Shown here: one piece after another, positions 16,484-24,327 of the stretch
Layout of the letters: every line of letters starts with the position of its first letter
How positions within the stretch are numbered: position 1 is the stretch's first letter
From: a virus
Reading direction: 5' to 3' (one strand)
IMG/VR virus record: IMGVR_UViG_3300027985_000843
Coordinates: 307,740 to 371,739 of that record
Length of the DNA: 64,000 nt
Program-made: the position numbers and the translations under genes
The notes under the pieces: generated by a model
What the model was told of the DNA's origin: nothing
The model's database searches: none
Seen by the model: the letters and a program-made list of their open reading frames with translations, nothing else

Positions 16484-16717
16484 ATGAGCAACCCCTACCA
16501 TATCGCACTCGTTGTCGGAGCCGCTGTCGCCGCCCTTCAGGCGGACCCGGACTTCGGTCACATCGCCACCGTCCACACCAACGCGGACCCCGGGGTATGG
16601 CTCAAGACGGGCGAGGACGTCCATTGCTTCGTGTGCGCCCAAGACAACCTGGGTAACTTCTCCTGCGTGACGCAGGAGGGCTACGTACGCCAGTACCTGG
16701 CGAGTGAGGTGGACTGA
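16484..16717 (+). CDS. Hypothetical protein, 77 aa
   Basis: P1 promoter at 16450-16478, preceded by a P2 element at about 16428-16437, so two promoters are stacked. Leaderless ATG at 16484. Ala/Val-rich small protein with two Cys. The stop overlaps the next ATG. Confidence 0.7.
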   Translation: MSNPYHIALVVGAAVAALQADPDFGHIATVHTNADPGVWLKTGEDVHCFVCAQDNLGNFSCVTQEGYVRQYLASEVD

Positions 16718-17103
16718 TGTCAATCGCGGAGACCATCCGGAAAATCCACAAGGACAACCCGACCACCAAGGTGGTGATCGTCTGCGAACCCGGGGAGATG
16801 AACTGGGAAAAGAAGACTCGCGGGCCTGGCAAGATCGAGGTCCAGCTACGGTTGGACTCGAACCGGGGCTTCTACTCAGAAGAGATATCCTTGCGCGGTA
16901 GCGACGAAAGGATCTCTGCTGTGATCCACAAGCTGTATCTCCGGGCGGTCAAGGGCGCCCTGGAATCCAGCAAGAGTGAACTGAAGAACCTGGTAGAGAA
17001 AGCCATTGCCGCCAAGAAGGCCGTCAAGGCTGCCGACCACGAGGTGGCCGAACAACAACGCATGATCGAAAAGACAGAGGCTCTGCTGACGAACGGAGGG
17101 TGA
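16717..17103 (+). CDS. Hypothetical coiled-coil protein, 128 aa
   Basis: Starts within the upstream stop (TGATG). N-terminal beta domain (~75 residues), then a long Ala/Lys/Glu helix (residues 80-125) likely to form a coiled coil. Function unknown. Confidence 0.65.
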   Translation: MSIAETIRKIHKDNPTTKVVIVCEPGEMNWEKKTRGPGKIEVQLRLDSNRGFYSEEISLRGSDERISAVIHKLYLRAVKGALESSKSELKNLVEKAIAAKKAVKAADHEVAEQQRMIEKTEALLTNGG

Positions 17104-17104
17104 T

Positions 17105-17227
17105 ATGGGCAAAAAGTACATCGTTGAAGAGGTTGAGAGTGGTAGCGGTTGGGGGTGCTTGTCGGTCATCGGACTGATCACAGTGGTGGGCTTCGTTCTG
17201 CTGCTCTGCGCTGCCATGGCAAAATGA
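17105..17227 (+). CDS. Small membrane protein, 40 aa
   Basis: Immediately follows the previous stop. After a charged/Gly-rich N-terminus comes one transmembrane helix (about residues 17-37), ending in AMAK. The stop overlaps the next start as ATGA. Confidence 0.6.
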   Translation: MGKKYIVEEVESGSGWGCLSVIGLITVVGFVLLLCAAMAK

Positions 17228-17601
17228 GTCGACGCGATCTGTCTCAACTCCGAAGGGCCCTCCCCACCTATCGGTTCTACGAGGACGACCGCTACGGATT
17301 CTGCGTCCTCGCCCCACACAATAGCCTGGAGAGTGTCCCTCGTGAGTTGAGGCTGGGGGCCGATGTCGTTCTCGGCCTGATCCGAGACACAGTGGTAGTT
17401 CTAAGGGATCAGCGCTGTCGTGCCGGCGGCACTCAGACGCTGCGCCTGTTCCAGGTGATTGCGGGGCTCGTCCCGGATGGTATCTACGACAGTCGGACGG
17501 TCGAACAGATCCGTGTGCTCCTGGAGGCTCATATCCGGGAGTGCCCCACGGTGTCGTCTTCGTGGGCCCGACTCAAAAATGGCCCCGACTTCGACTTCTG
17601 A
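17224..17601 (+). CDS. Paralog family B protein with PGBD-like tail, 125 aa
   Basis: Coupled to the upstream membrane peptide (ATGA). The N-terminal motif (LPTYRFYEDDRYGFCVL) matches the next gene (HPQYRFYYDKLYLLVVV), so they are paralogs. The C-terminal region (VIAGLVPDGIYDSRTVEQI) looks like a short peptidoglycan-binding-domain repeat. The link to cell wall is inference. Confidence 0.65.
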   Translation: MSRRDLSQLRRALPTYRFYEDDRYGFCVLAPHNSLESVPRELRLGADVVLGLIRDTVVVLRDQRCRAGGTQTLRLFQVIAGLVPDGIYDSRTVEQIRVLLEAHIRECPTVSSSWARLKNGPDFDF

Positions 17602-17621
17602 ATCCGGTGTATGGTCCAGAC

Positions 17622-18116
17622 ATGGACGACACCCAAGACAAGACCCTCGACTGTATCAAGCGTCTACGCAGCCTCACCGTCCCCGGTAAGAACCTGCCCG
17701 GGAAAGAGGTCAAGAAAGCCCTCTCGGATCTTCAGGGGCTGCATCCCCAATACCGGTTCTACTACGACAAGCTCTACCTGCTCGTTGTCGTTGGCCCCCC
17801 TGATTGTCGACTGACTTTGCCGCCGTACCTCTACAATCAAGCCGATCTTGTGCTGGTTGTCCAAGAGGACGCTGCCAAGTTCCGGTGCGACATTCTGAAG
17901 GACAGAGACGGTGTCATTGAGACCGTCGGCCAGCGCTACCGCGTCATGCAGGCGGCCTTCGGTCTGCCTCCGACCGGCCGACTCGACGACGCATCCCTTG
18001 CCGCCATGGCCGGCGTGGTCGAGGGCGCCCCGAAGTTGACAGAGGAGGAGATCGAGGCTCTCCTGGAGGACCGGCGGAACCGCTACGGGCGGAATCTCAA
18101 AAATCTCAAGGGTTGA
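17622..18116 (+). CDS. Paralog family B protein with PGBD-like tail, 164 aa
   Basis: P2 promoter (CCGGTGTATGGT), leaderless ATG at 17622. Shares the YRFYYDKLY core and a C-terminal QAAFGLPPTGRLDDASLAAM segment resembling peptidoglycan-binding repeats with its upstream neighbour. The C-terminus is basic. Having its own promoter suggests separate expression of the two paralogs. Confidence 0.65.
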   Translation: MDDTQDKTLDCIKRLRSLTVPGKNLPGKEVKKALSDLQGLHPQYRFYYDKLYLLVVVGPPDCRLTLPPYLYNQADLVLVVQEDAAKFRCDILKDRDGVIETVGQRYRVMQAAFGLPPTGRLDDASLAAMAGVVEGAPKLTEEEIEALLEDRRNRYGRNLKNLKG

Positions 18117-18117
18117 T

Positions 18118-18152
18118 CCGAACTCTTGCTCGGTCCCGTCGTAGTACGGGCA
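18118..18152 (+). promoter_or_regulatory. P1 promoter pointing into an antisense gene
   Basis: A complete P1 element (CCGAAC at 18119, CGTAGTA at 18141) reads rightwards, but the expected start position is ATC rather than ATG. The DNA downstream is the minus-strand gene 18153-18422. It probably makes RNA antisense to that gene or a long leader for the plus gene at 18470. Confidence 0.6.
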
Positions 18153-18422
18153 TCAATGGACCGGATTGCACATGCCCTGGGCCCACAGGGCTCCTCGGAT
18201 GAAGTTCAGGTGTCCGTCACACCGTCCGAGGTTGCCTGGGCCGCCCTCGCGGATCTCTCGGCGAATTTCCCCGCACACCCACAGCAGGTGGCCTGCGGTT
18301 TCCTTTTCCGAGAGGGGAGGCCCGTCCAGTCGGCGGGCTGTGACGGTCTCTCGTCGAAGATCAGACTCGTAGGCGTCAACGACTTCGAGAATTCTGCTTT
18401 CGATGTAGGTCACGTCGGGCAT
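18153..18422 (-). CDS. Hypothetical protein, 89 aa
   Basis: Minus-strand P2 (CGGTGTATGGT) fixes the start at 18422, as half of a divergent pair. Helical, charged protein (IESRILEVVDAYESDLRRETVTARRLDG region). A plus-strand ORF covers the same DNA behind a P1 element, but its composition looks like shadow coding. Confidence 0.65.
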   Translation of the reverse strand: MPDVTYIESRILEVVDAYESDLRRETVTARRLDGPPLSEKETAGHLLWVCGEIRREIREGGPGNLGRCDGHLNFIRGALWAQGMCNPVH

Positions 18423-18469
18423 AGGCCCACCATACACCGGTGTATCCTCCCAGGAAAGGAGTTCCAACG

Positions 18470-18796
18470 ATGAGCGTTCTCGGCATTCTTCCCACAGGTG
18501 TCCTCCACAACCAGGAGACAGATAGGTACCATCCCATCGCCTTCCACCACTCTCCGCCGCCGTCGGGCGACCTGCCGAATGGTACCGGCCGGTACCGATC
18601 CGTTGGTCATCATACGAATGGCTTCGACACGAAAGCCGAAGCCGATGCATGGATCGAAAAGACTGAGAACATGTCCCCGATCAACAGCGTGTGGGAGTGG
18701 GACGGCAAGGGTTCCCCCGCTATGGTCATCTGGCTCAAGTGCGACACGAGCGTCCATTTCGAGGAAGCATGCAGCGAGAAATCAAAATCCTCTTGA
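18470..18796 (+). CDS. Hypothetical protein, 108 aa
   Basis: P2 (CGGTGTATCCT) lies 34 nt upstream, leaving a leader with a strong GGAAAGGAG ribosome site: a P2 transcript with a leader. Small soluble protein, aromatic-rich. Family unknown. Confidence 0.7.
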   Translation: MSVLGILPTGVLHNQETDRYHPIAFHHSPPPSGDLPNGTGRYRSVGHHTNGFDTKAEADAWIEKTENMSPINSVWEWDGKGSPAMVIWLKCDTSVHFEEACSEKSKSS

Positions 18797-19305
18797 ATCA
18801 CTCGGACTTCGAAGTGTCCAAGACGAACCGGACCGACGCCGGCCAGTGGTTCGTGATGACGAGCCCCGACTACCACTTAGGGGACCGTCTTCAGGCGGAA
18901 GCCTCAAAGGTGAGGGCGCCGAACCGAGAAGGCGTGTTGACGCTGGTCTTCGAGAATCTGGACGGCACCCGCTGGGCTGACCACGAGGATCTGCTGATTC
19001 CGGCCGACGAATTCTGGGCCACTACCTACAAGTACAAGGGCGAGGAGCGCCCCGTCAATGCCAACCGCAAGAGCTGGACCTTCTCTCGGGGTTGGATCAA
19101 GTGCAAGGTGAGTGCGGCCAAGAAGCACTATCCCGAGATTTTCGTTGTTCCCACAGTGGATGAGATCCTACACAACGTCAGCATCCTCAGGCCGAGCCCA
19201 GTTCAGCGAGCACTGGCAAAGCTGCACGACGCCTTCGGCTACCCTCGCATTGCTCGTGTCACCTTCGACGTCCTCATGGAGCATGTCTCATGCAGTGCAA
19301 GCTAA
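18769..19305 (+). CDS. Hypothetical protein, 178 aa
   Basis: ATG at 18769 overlaps the previous gene by 28 nt and has GAGGAAG upstream. Soluble alpha/beta protein with no recognised family. The next gene overlaps its 3' end. Confidence 0.65.
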   Translation: MQREIKILLNHSDFEVSKTNRTDAGQWFVMTSPDYHLGDRLQAEASKVRAPNREGVLTLVFENLDGTRWADHEDLLIPADEFWATTYKYKGEERPVNANRKSWTFSRGWIKCKVSAAKKHYPEIFVVPTVDEILHNVSILRPSPVQRALAKLHDAFGYPRIARVTFDVLMEHVSCSAS

Positions 19306-19577
19306 CTCATCGATACGACAGCACTTTTGCAAGCCTCCCGGACGACCAGGGAGGTGAGGGCCGCCACAAGTGTGCCGGCTGTGCCTACGCGAAGGGCTAT
19401 CAGCAGGGCCTTGCGCTCCAAAGCACCATGATCCTTGACCTCCGGAAGCTTCCAGATTCCCAGGCGGGGTCCGTTCGGCACAAGAGTCCTCACGCAGCCT
19501 TCGCTCTGGGCTATCTTCACGGAGTCATGGCCCGGTATGGAACGAAAGATCCGAACCTATCTGTCACTCGAACGTAG
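19290..19577 (+). CDS. Hypothetical protein with CAGCAYAKGY motif, 95 aa
   Basis: Two related half-repeats: RHKCAGCAYAKGYQQG near residue 25 and RHKSPHAAFALGYLHG near residue 63, each after a Q/G-rich turn. Similar segments occur in predicted HNH-type restriction proteins, but no HNH core is present here. Overlaps the upstream gene by 16 nt. Confidence 0.6.
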   Translation: MQCKLTHRYDSTFASLPDDQGGEGRHKCAGCAYAKGYQQGLALQSTMILDLRKLPDSQAGSVRHKSPHAAFALGYLHGVMARYGTKDPNLSVTRT

Positions 19578-19584
19578 TATCAAC

Positions 19585-20061
19585 ATGGAACCTCGCTACG
19601 AACACCGCTGTGAGACTTGCGTCTTCCTTGGGCACCACGAAGACAAGGACCTGTATTGGTGCGCATCGAAGTCGAACCGCAGGCTGGACTCCATTATCGC
19701 TCGCCTGTCGAGCGAGCCTTCTGACTACCTGAGCAGTCACCCGCCTGGGGCCTTCGCCGGCCCGCCCCTGCCGCAATCCTGGTACGTCGCCGCCCTCAAG
19801 GCGGCCGAAGCCAAGGGCCTGTACGACCCCAAGGTGCAAGGATGGGTCCAGGACAGGGGTTGCATCGCCTGCGGCCATAAGTGGGTCGCAGAGTACCCTT
19901 ACGGGTCCACAGAGCAGTCTCCTGAGAAGTGCCCGGAGTGCGGGAGCTTCAAGACCTACCACGACAACGAATGCCAGTGGTGCGACGGCACTGGGTTCAC
20001 CCCCACTGGTATCATGTGCCACACCTGCCATGGCTCGGGAGAGAAGGCCAGGCGTGCCTAA
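19585..20061 (+). CDS. Zinc-ribbon / DnaJ-type zinc finger protein, 158 aa
   Basis: P1 promoter (CCGAAC at 19551, CGTAGTA at 19573) gives leaderless ATG 19585. Cys pairs occur at CETC near the N-terminus, CIACGH...CPECGS, then CQWCDGTGF...CHTCHGSG; the last pair is the CxxCxGxG type found in DnaJ. Likely binds two or more zinc ions; partner unknown. Confidence 0.75.
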   Translation: MEPRYEHRCETCVFLGHHEDKDLYWCASKSNRRLDSIIARLSSEPSDYLSSHPPGAFAGPPLPQSWYVAALKAAEAKGLYDPKVQGWVQDRGCIACGHKWVAEYPYGSTEQSPEKCPECGSFKTYHDNECQWCDGTGFTPTGIMCHTCHGSGEKARRA

Positions 20062-20566
20062 GTTTGTAGACATACCTCAGCTCCCGTCGGCCGCCTACCA
20101 GGTGGATGTTCCGTGGGGTTACCTTCGAAGGCATCTCGAATGCGGCGTCGAGATCAATCTCACCCCGGACTATCAGCGAGGACATATATGGTCCACGAAG
20201 AAGCGGGCAGCCTTCGTCGAGTATGGGCTCATGGGAGGCGAAGCGGCCCGTACCATTGTCACCAATTGCCCGGGATGGATGGCTGACTTCAGGGGGCCCT
20301 ACGAGCTGGTGGACGGCCTCCAGCGAGTCACGAGCGTGCTCATGTTCTTGGACAACAAGTTCAAGGTGTTCGGACACTACTTCCAAGACTTCGAGGACAG
20401 CAAGCTCTTCAGGTCACGATCCCGGCCGTTCTTCAGTTGGCAGGTCTTGAGCCTGCCGACTCGCAAAGAGGTCTTGAACCTCTACCTCCTGCTCAACAGC
20501 GGAGGAGTCGTGCACAGCCCCAAAGAGATTGCTCGGGTCAAATCTCTGTTGGCCGACGAGAAATAA
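20054..20566 (+). CDS. DUF262 (GmrSD N-terminal / ParB-fold) protein, 170 aa
   Basis: Family motifs are clear: LTPDYQRGHIWSTKKR (about residues 31-46), LVDGLQRVTSVLMF, and LLLNSGGVVHSPKEIARV. DUF262 supplies the NTP-dependent part of type IV GmrSD-like modification-dependent restriction enzymes, but here it stands alone without the DUF1524 HNH nuclease half. GTG at 20054 has AAGG upstream; ATG 20030 is an alternative. It could interfere with, or act as, a restriction or anti-restriction factor. Confidence 0.8.
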   Translation: MPKFVDIPQLPSAAYQVDVPWGYLRRHLECGVEINLTPDYQRGHIWSTKKRAAFVEYGLMGGEAARTIVTNCPGWMADFRGPYELVDGLQRVTSVLMFLDNKFKVFGHYFQDFEDSKLFRSRSRPFFSWQVLSLPTRKEVLNLYLLLNSGGVVHSPKEIARVKSLLADEK

Positions 20567-20600
20567 CCGAACTGGTTGAGCTGGCCGTCGTAGTACAGGC

Positions 20601-20833
20601 ATGAAGAAGCTCAACTGGAAAGCCTCGGACCTCAACGACAAGAAGATCAGATTCTATCACGCGTCCTTCGGTAAGACGCAGCTTCACATGAGCTTCTTCG
20701 CCGGCAAGGAGAAGAGCCTAGGTGGGAGATCAACTCGGACAGCCGGACCATCTGCTCGGCTCCGACCCGCAAGGAAGCTGAGGAGAAACTGGCTCAGGCG
20801 ATTGCGAACACCTGGGGCTTCATGGCTCTGTAG
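20601..20833 (+). pseudogene. Frameshifted small gene
   Basis: P1 promoter at 20567-20595 and leaderless ATG 20601. The first ~38 codons read MKKLNWKASDLNDKKIRFYH... and end near GKEK. The natural continuation is in another frame, from about 20723 (RWEINSDSRTICSAPTRKEAEEKLAQAI, residues listed only to locate it), stopping at 20833 just before the next ribosome site. A single-base change or programmed slippage near 20715-20725 would join them. No classic slippery heptamer is visible. Confidence 0.55.
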
Positions 20834-20845
20834 GAGGAACGGATC

Positions 20846-21094
20846 ATGCTACGCGGAACCCCGACTGAAGCTTTGGTGATGCGGCACAAGACCTCCGGTC
20901 GAGAAGCCAGCCCCTACGGCTCGGCCCCTTGGACGGGAGCCCAGGGCGACACGGAAGCCGACTGGGAAATGGTCCAGGTGGGATGGACGGTTCGCTGGAA
21001 CGACGGAACCATCGGCCTTCGGGTGCGGCCTCCCATGGCCTCCCAAGAGGAGGTCGAAACTTTTCTCCGAACCACTGGCCGATTGGAGGCGTAG
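20846..21094 (+). CDS. Hypothetical protein, 82 aa
   Basis: ATG 20846 has an excellent AGGAGGA ribosome site. It follows the second-frame stop of the frameshifted gene by 12 nt, as in an operon. Contains a Trp-rich strand region (DWEMVQVGWTVRWND). Unknown function. Confidence 0.65.
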   Translation: MLRGTPTEALVMRHKTSGREASPYGSAPWTGAQGDTEADWEMVQVGWTVRWNDGTIGLRVRPPMASQEEVETFLRTTGRLEA

Positions 21095-21101
21095 TACAGT
21101 C

Positions 21102-21314
21102 ATGGAAACAACGCTAGACCGAGTGGAATTCGTTCAACGTAGGATCGCTGAGAGGCTGGAGATTGCCAAGACGCTTCGGGAGCGGGCAGCAGGTCTTAAT
21201 GAAACTGATCCCGAGTCGGCTGAAGACTATCGCCGTCGAGCAGACGACGCGGAGTCTGTAGCTCTGGGTCAGAGGTCTGTTCTTTTGACTCTGTTCCCCC
21301 ACCTGGATCTATAG
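21102..21314 (+). CDS. Hypothetical helical protein, 70 aa
   Basis: P1 promoter at 21068-21096, which begins inside the previous gene; leaderless ATG. Charged helical protein rich in Arg and Glu, likely coiled-coil. Function unknown. Confidence 0.7.
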   Translation: METTLDRVEFVQRRIAERLEIAKTLRERAAGLNETDPESAEDYRRRADDAESVALGQRSVLLTLFPHLDL

Positions 21315-21361
21315 CCCAACGATTTTTCCGAACTCTTTCGGCCGGCCGTCGTAGTACGAGC

Positions 21362-21733
21362 ATGACGACCTCAACTGAGAACACCGCCTCCTGGAAGCAA
21401 CTGGCCGAACAAGCGTGGGACGCTTGTGAGGACAGAGAGTTGACGGTTGACGAAAAGGTGGCCCTGGTGGCGGAAGCCATCACCATCCAGTACCTGGAAA
21501 AGAAGGGCTACCGTAGCCTGGATTTCGCTTACCTGTCTTCCTGCTCTTGCCTCTCCGTCCGAGAGATGTCGGCCATCTGCCGCCATCATCTGGACAAGGT
21601 GGCTGCTCACCTCGGTGGCATCGCCCTCTCCTACCGCAAGGGCGAGTATGAGGGCAGCGGGCGCGGCGCCTTCGGTCGACTCAGTGGCGGCCGCCGAGCC
21701 CATTACAGCAAGCCTGGCCTGGTCATCGGTTGA
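21362..21733 (+). CDS. Paralog family A protein, 123 aa
   Basis: P1 promoter at 21328-21356, leaderless. The C-terminal GRGAFGRLSGGRRAHYSKPG tail and overall helical layout match the protein at 15357-15707. The N-terminal halves are more diverged. The conserved basic, Gly-rich tail may bind nucleic acid. Confidence 0.75.
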   Translation: MTTSTENTASWKQLAEQAWDACEDRELTVDEKVALVAEAITIQYLEKKGYRSLDFAYLSSCSCLSVREMSAICRHHLDKVAAHLGGIALSYRKGEYEGSGRGAFGRLSGGRRAHYSKPGLVIG

Positions 21734-21773
21734 TTTCTCCGAACTCGCACCCTCCGAAGAGCGTAGTACGACC

Positions 21774-21989
21774 ATGAACACCACGACCACGATGAACTAC
21801 GAATCCGCTGCCCGCCAAGTCCGACAGGCAGCCCGCACCGCAGCGTATCACACGGACGTCCGATTCACCTACGCAGACGTGGCCGCCATGTGCGTTCCTG
21901 GCCTCTCGCCCCGCTTCATCTGCGAACAGGCAGAGCTGGCCGGCTTCCCCTGCTGGACCTCAGCCCCCGACGAAGCCTGGAACCCCTGA
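21774..21989 (+). CDS. Hypothetical protein, 71 aa
   Basis: P1 promoter at 21740-21768, leaderless ATG 21774. Small protein with a helix-turn-helix-like middle (YADVAAMCVPGLSPRFICEQAELAG). No confident family. Confidence 0.65.
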   Translation: MNTTTTMNYESAARQVRQAARTAAYHTDVRFTYADVAAMCVPGLSPRFICEQAELAGFPCWTSAPDEAWNP

Positions 21990-22001
21990 AATGCTGGCTG
22001 G

Positions 22002-22187
22002 CTACAAGGTCCTATGATCTCGCCGTCGAGCCTCCCACCCACTCAAGACCACGCCACCCTTTTCGACACAGCAGCTCCGAAGGGGCTCCGCCCCCAAGCC
22101 ACTCCGTGTAGCGGCGAACACCAAGAGGTTGCCGTCCAACTTCTCCAGTTCTTCGATCAGCTCGCGCACCGTTAGTTGTTGCTTCAT
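22002..22187 (-). CDS. Hypothetical protein, 61 aa
   Basis: ATG at 22187. The start (MKQQLTVRELIEELEKLDGNLLVFAA) is typical of a small phage protein family whose function is unknown. No P1 or P2 is evident; ATCTATCGT just upstream may be a weak -10. Confidence 0.55.
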   Translation of the reverse strand: MKQQLTVRELIEELEKLDGNLLVFAATRSGLGAEPLRSCCVEKGGVVLSGWEARRRDHRTL

Positions 22188-22254
22188 ACGATAGATGGAG
22201 CCCGAGCCACCGAGAATGGAAGCCGGAATCGACTGCCCGGTGTATCTTGCCCCC

Positions 22255-22860
22255 ATGAGCCGACTACCTCGCATGGGGAACGAACCCCTTCCCACCAACG
22301 AGAACATCCGTCGTAACTTCCGGTGTTCTCTTGGGTGGCACGACACCGAAGAAGTATCCGAAAGGCACGTCGCCGTCGACCCGCCCCCGCCAGATCACCC
22401 ACCCTACCCGTCTCACAACCACATTCATGTCAAGCGGCACAAGACCGTGTACCCTGTCGTGGGCTTCAACGAGACGATTTTTCGGTGCCGTCGGTGCAAC
22501 GAGAAGTGGATACAGCGAAGGGCAGTGCACGGAAACGCGGAGACGCGCACCTGGTGGGACACCATCCAGCTCCCCATCAATGGGATCGAGCTGCCGGAGA
22601 TTGTACTTCCTCCGTATGCCGTCGACTTGCTCACGTGGCACAGCGTTGACAACACCACCGCTAACATCCCGTTCCTCACCCCTCTGTTGGTCGTCGACCA
22701 TAACGGCTACCTCGATCTGTACCTTTTCAACGGCGAGTGTCAGTGGCTTCGGTATCGGAAAGGTGGCCGTGTGACGCCGCCCACCCACTGGATGCGCCCC
22801 CCAGACGTCTTCGTCAGCCACGACCCGAGCGAAGGACCTCCGGAGCCCGACAATGTCTGA
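22255..22860 (+). CDS. Hypothetical protein with zinc-binding pair, 201 aa
   Basis: P2 (CCGGTGTATCTT, 6 nt, ATG). An N-terminal Pro/His-rich region is followed by FRCRRCNEKW (a Cys pair). The C-terminal half has aromatic strands (LYLFNGECQWLRYRKGG). The region THWMRPPD also occurs as THWMPLPE in the protein at 25635, hinting at a shared short module. Overlaps the next gene by 8 nt. Confidence 0.65.
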   Translation: MSRLPRMGNEPLPTNENIRRNFRCSLGWHDTEEVSERHVAVDPPPPDHPPYPSHNHIHVKRHKTVYPVVGFNETIFRCRRCNEKWIQRRAVHGNAETRTWWDTIQLPINGIELPEIVLPPYAVDLLTWHSVDNTTANIPFLTPLLVVDHNGYLDLYLFNGECQWLRYRKGGRVTPPTHWMRPPDVFVSHDPSEGPPEPDNV

Positions 22861-23212
22861 TCTGTACTCTGCGGCCGACAGGCTGAACGAATTGATCAAA
22901 CGAGCCGAGCATATCTTCGGAACCATTGGTGTGTCTGGAGATATTTGGCTGACGTTCACCGCCACTGTCAGTGGTCGACTGGCCTTCAAGAAAGTCCGTC
23001 ACGAGTGGAAACTCATGTGGATCGTCGGTGACAATGAGTCCCCCTTGACCAACACAAGCCTGGAACTACGCCTGTTCACCGTAGGCTATCTGCCGAATCT
23101 GTATGAAACAATCATACGTAACCGGCAGAACATCACGAAGGACATCGAGGGAGCCAACGCCTCCTTGGAAGCCTTCCTGGACCGCATCGAGGAATCCAGC
23201 AGTGTTCACTGA
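22853..23212 (+). CDS. Hypothetical protein, 119 aa
   Basis: ATG 22853 lies in the last codons of the previous gene. A mixed alpha/beta N-terminal part is followed by a C-terminal helix (NRQNITKDIEGANASLEAFLDRI). No family recognised. Confidence 0.65.
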   Translation: MSDLYSAADRLNELIKRAEHIFGTIGVSGDIWLTFTATVSGRLAFKKVRHEWKLMWIVGDNESPLTNTSLELRLFTVGYLPNLYETIIRNRQNITKDIEGANASLEAFLDRIEESSSVH

Positions 23213-23801
23213 TTTCAAGCCCACCAAGCCGGTCGAATACCGTCAGATCCTAGAGGGTAACTTGCCGGCCGGAGTCACATCCGAACCCATGCATGACTTC
23301 AATGGGCTGATCGAGGGGAGCACCCGCCTCATCGGGTTCGGGGCAACACTCATTGCTCAACGGATCGACCTCCCCGGCCTGGGAGACCTCGTCCAGTTCG
23401 AGCCCGCCGACCAGCTGGAGTCAGACAAGCGAAGGAACCGCTTGCTGCAAGCCCTCGCCGATCACTTCAGGACGGAGATCCGGAACGTGAGCGGGGACAC
23501 GGTTTTCCAGCATGTCACCTGGGAGGACGTCTACATCCTCGGGTTCTACGATGCCAGTGGGCGGGGTTACTTCACCAGTTGGACTGGTGATGCGCCCGTC
23601 ATCCACGTCGTTGTCACAGGGTGTCGCCACACCATCCGCGACCCCTTCCCCTTCTTGGCAACGCACGTGCCCTCGGGAGCGGGGATTCATTCCATTCCGC
23701 CCGGATGGGATGAGAAAGACTACGCGGAGGAACTGGGAGGTGTCCGGGCCTTTGGCTGGTACCTCCCCGGAACTGTGCGCCGTACACAGTCTCGGGGCTA
23801 G
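23202..23801 (+). CDS. Hypothetical protein, 199 aa
   Basis: GTG 23202 overlaps the previous gene and has GAGGA upstream. Soluble alpha/beta protein with a Gly/aromatic-rich centre. No family. It converges with the zinc-ribbon gene on the other strand. Confidence 0.65.
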   Translation: MFTDFKPTKPVEYRQILEGNLPAGVTSEPMHDFNGLIEGSTRLIGFGATLIAQRIDLPGLGDLVQFEPADQLESDKRRNRLLQALADHFRTEIRNVSGDTVFQHVTWEDVYILGFYDASGRGYFTSWTGDAPVIHVVVTGCRHTIRDPFPFLATHVPSGAGIHSIPPGWDEKDYAEELGGVRAFGWYLPGTVRRTQSRG

Positions 23802-24025
23802 TTGGGCTTGGGCTTGACGTACCCGCACACGGGGCAGGTATCTACGAAGACCCCATTCCCTAGGAAGGGGTGCAGCGTCGCTTCGCAAAGCGGTTTGGTG
23901 GGCGGCCTTCGAGCCGCTGCCCGAATCCTGCCCACCATCACACGGGACATGCAACTCATGCACATGTGAACACCTTCTTTGGTCACCAGAACCTTTTTCG
24001 TCTCACCACATTTTTCGCAGGCCAT
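23798..24025 (-). CDS. Small zinc-ribbon protein, 75 aa
   Basis: Minus-strand P2 (CGGTGTATGGT, 6 nt, ATG at 24025). CEKCGE near the N-terminus, CMSC, and CPVCGY at the C-terminus give three Cys pairs, so zinc binding is likely. A Lys/Arg-rich middle is consistent with nucleic-acid binding. Confidence 0.7.
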   Translation of the reverse strand: MACEKCGETKKVLVTKEGVHMCMSCMSRVMVGRIRAAARRPPTKPLCEATLHPFLGNGVFVDTCPVCGYVKPKPN

Positions 24026-24051
24026 ACTCGAACCATACACCGGAGGCAGTC

Positions 24052-24318
24052 ATGCCAGTTTGGGTAGTTTTGCATGAAACCGCTCGCGTGGGCGACACGA
24101 TTCAGATCAGGGACAACCCGCCCAGGTGGGTCGCAGAGGTCGAGATGAAGGTACCTATCGGCACTCAGTTGCTCAACCGAGACATCCGCAGGGACAATCT
24201 TCGATGGCCCTTCCTCAATCCAACACCACTGTTGCCGGAGGTTCCCCTCTGCCACGCGCGTCTTGTGGCTAGCCCGCCAAACCCTGTCGGTGTATGTTGG
24301 GCGTGTGACGCCAGCTAG
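24052..24318 (+). CDS. Hypothetical protein, 88 aa
   Basis: ATG 24052 with a GGAGG ribosome site. It lies opposite a long minus-strand open frame that I reject. Beta-rich small protein ending CHARLVASPPNPVGVCWACD. Its 3' end contains the P2 promoter of the next gene. Confidence 0.6.
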   Translation: MPVWVVLHETARVGDTIQIRDNPPRWVAEVEMKVPIGTQLLNRDIRRDNLRWPFLNPTPLLPEVPLCHARLVASPPNPVGVCWACDAS

Positions 24319-24327
24319 GAGCAAGCC

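Noticed and set aside
18156-18473. Plus-strand frame starting MDRIAHALG behind a P1 element
   Set aside because: The minus-strand frame has a P2 start and better protein-like composition. The P1 may instead make antisense RNA.
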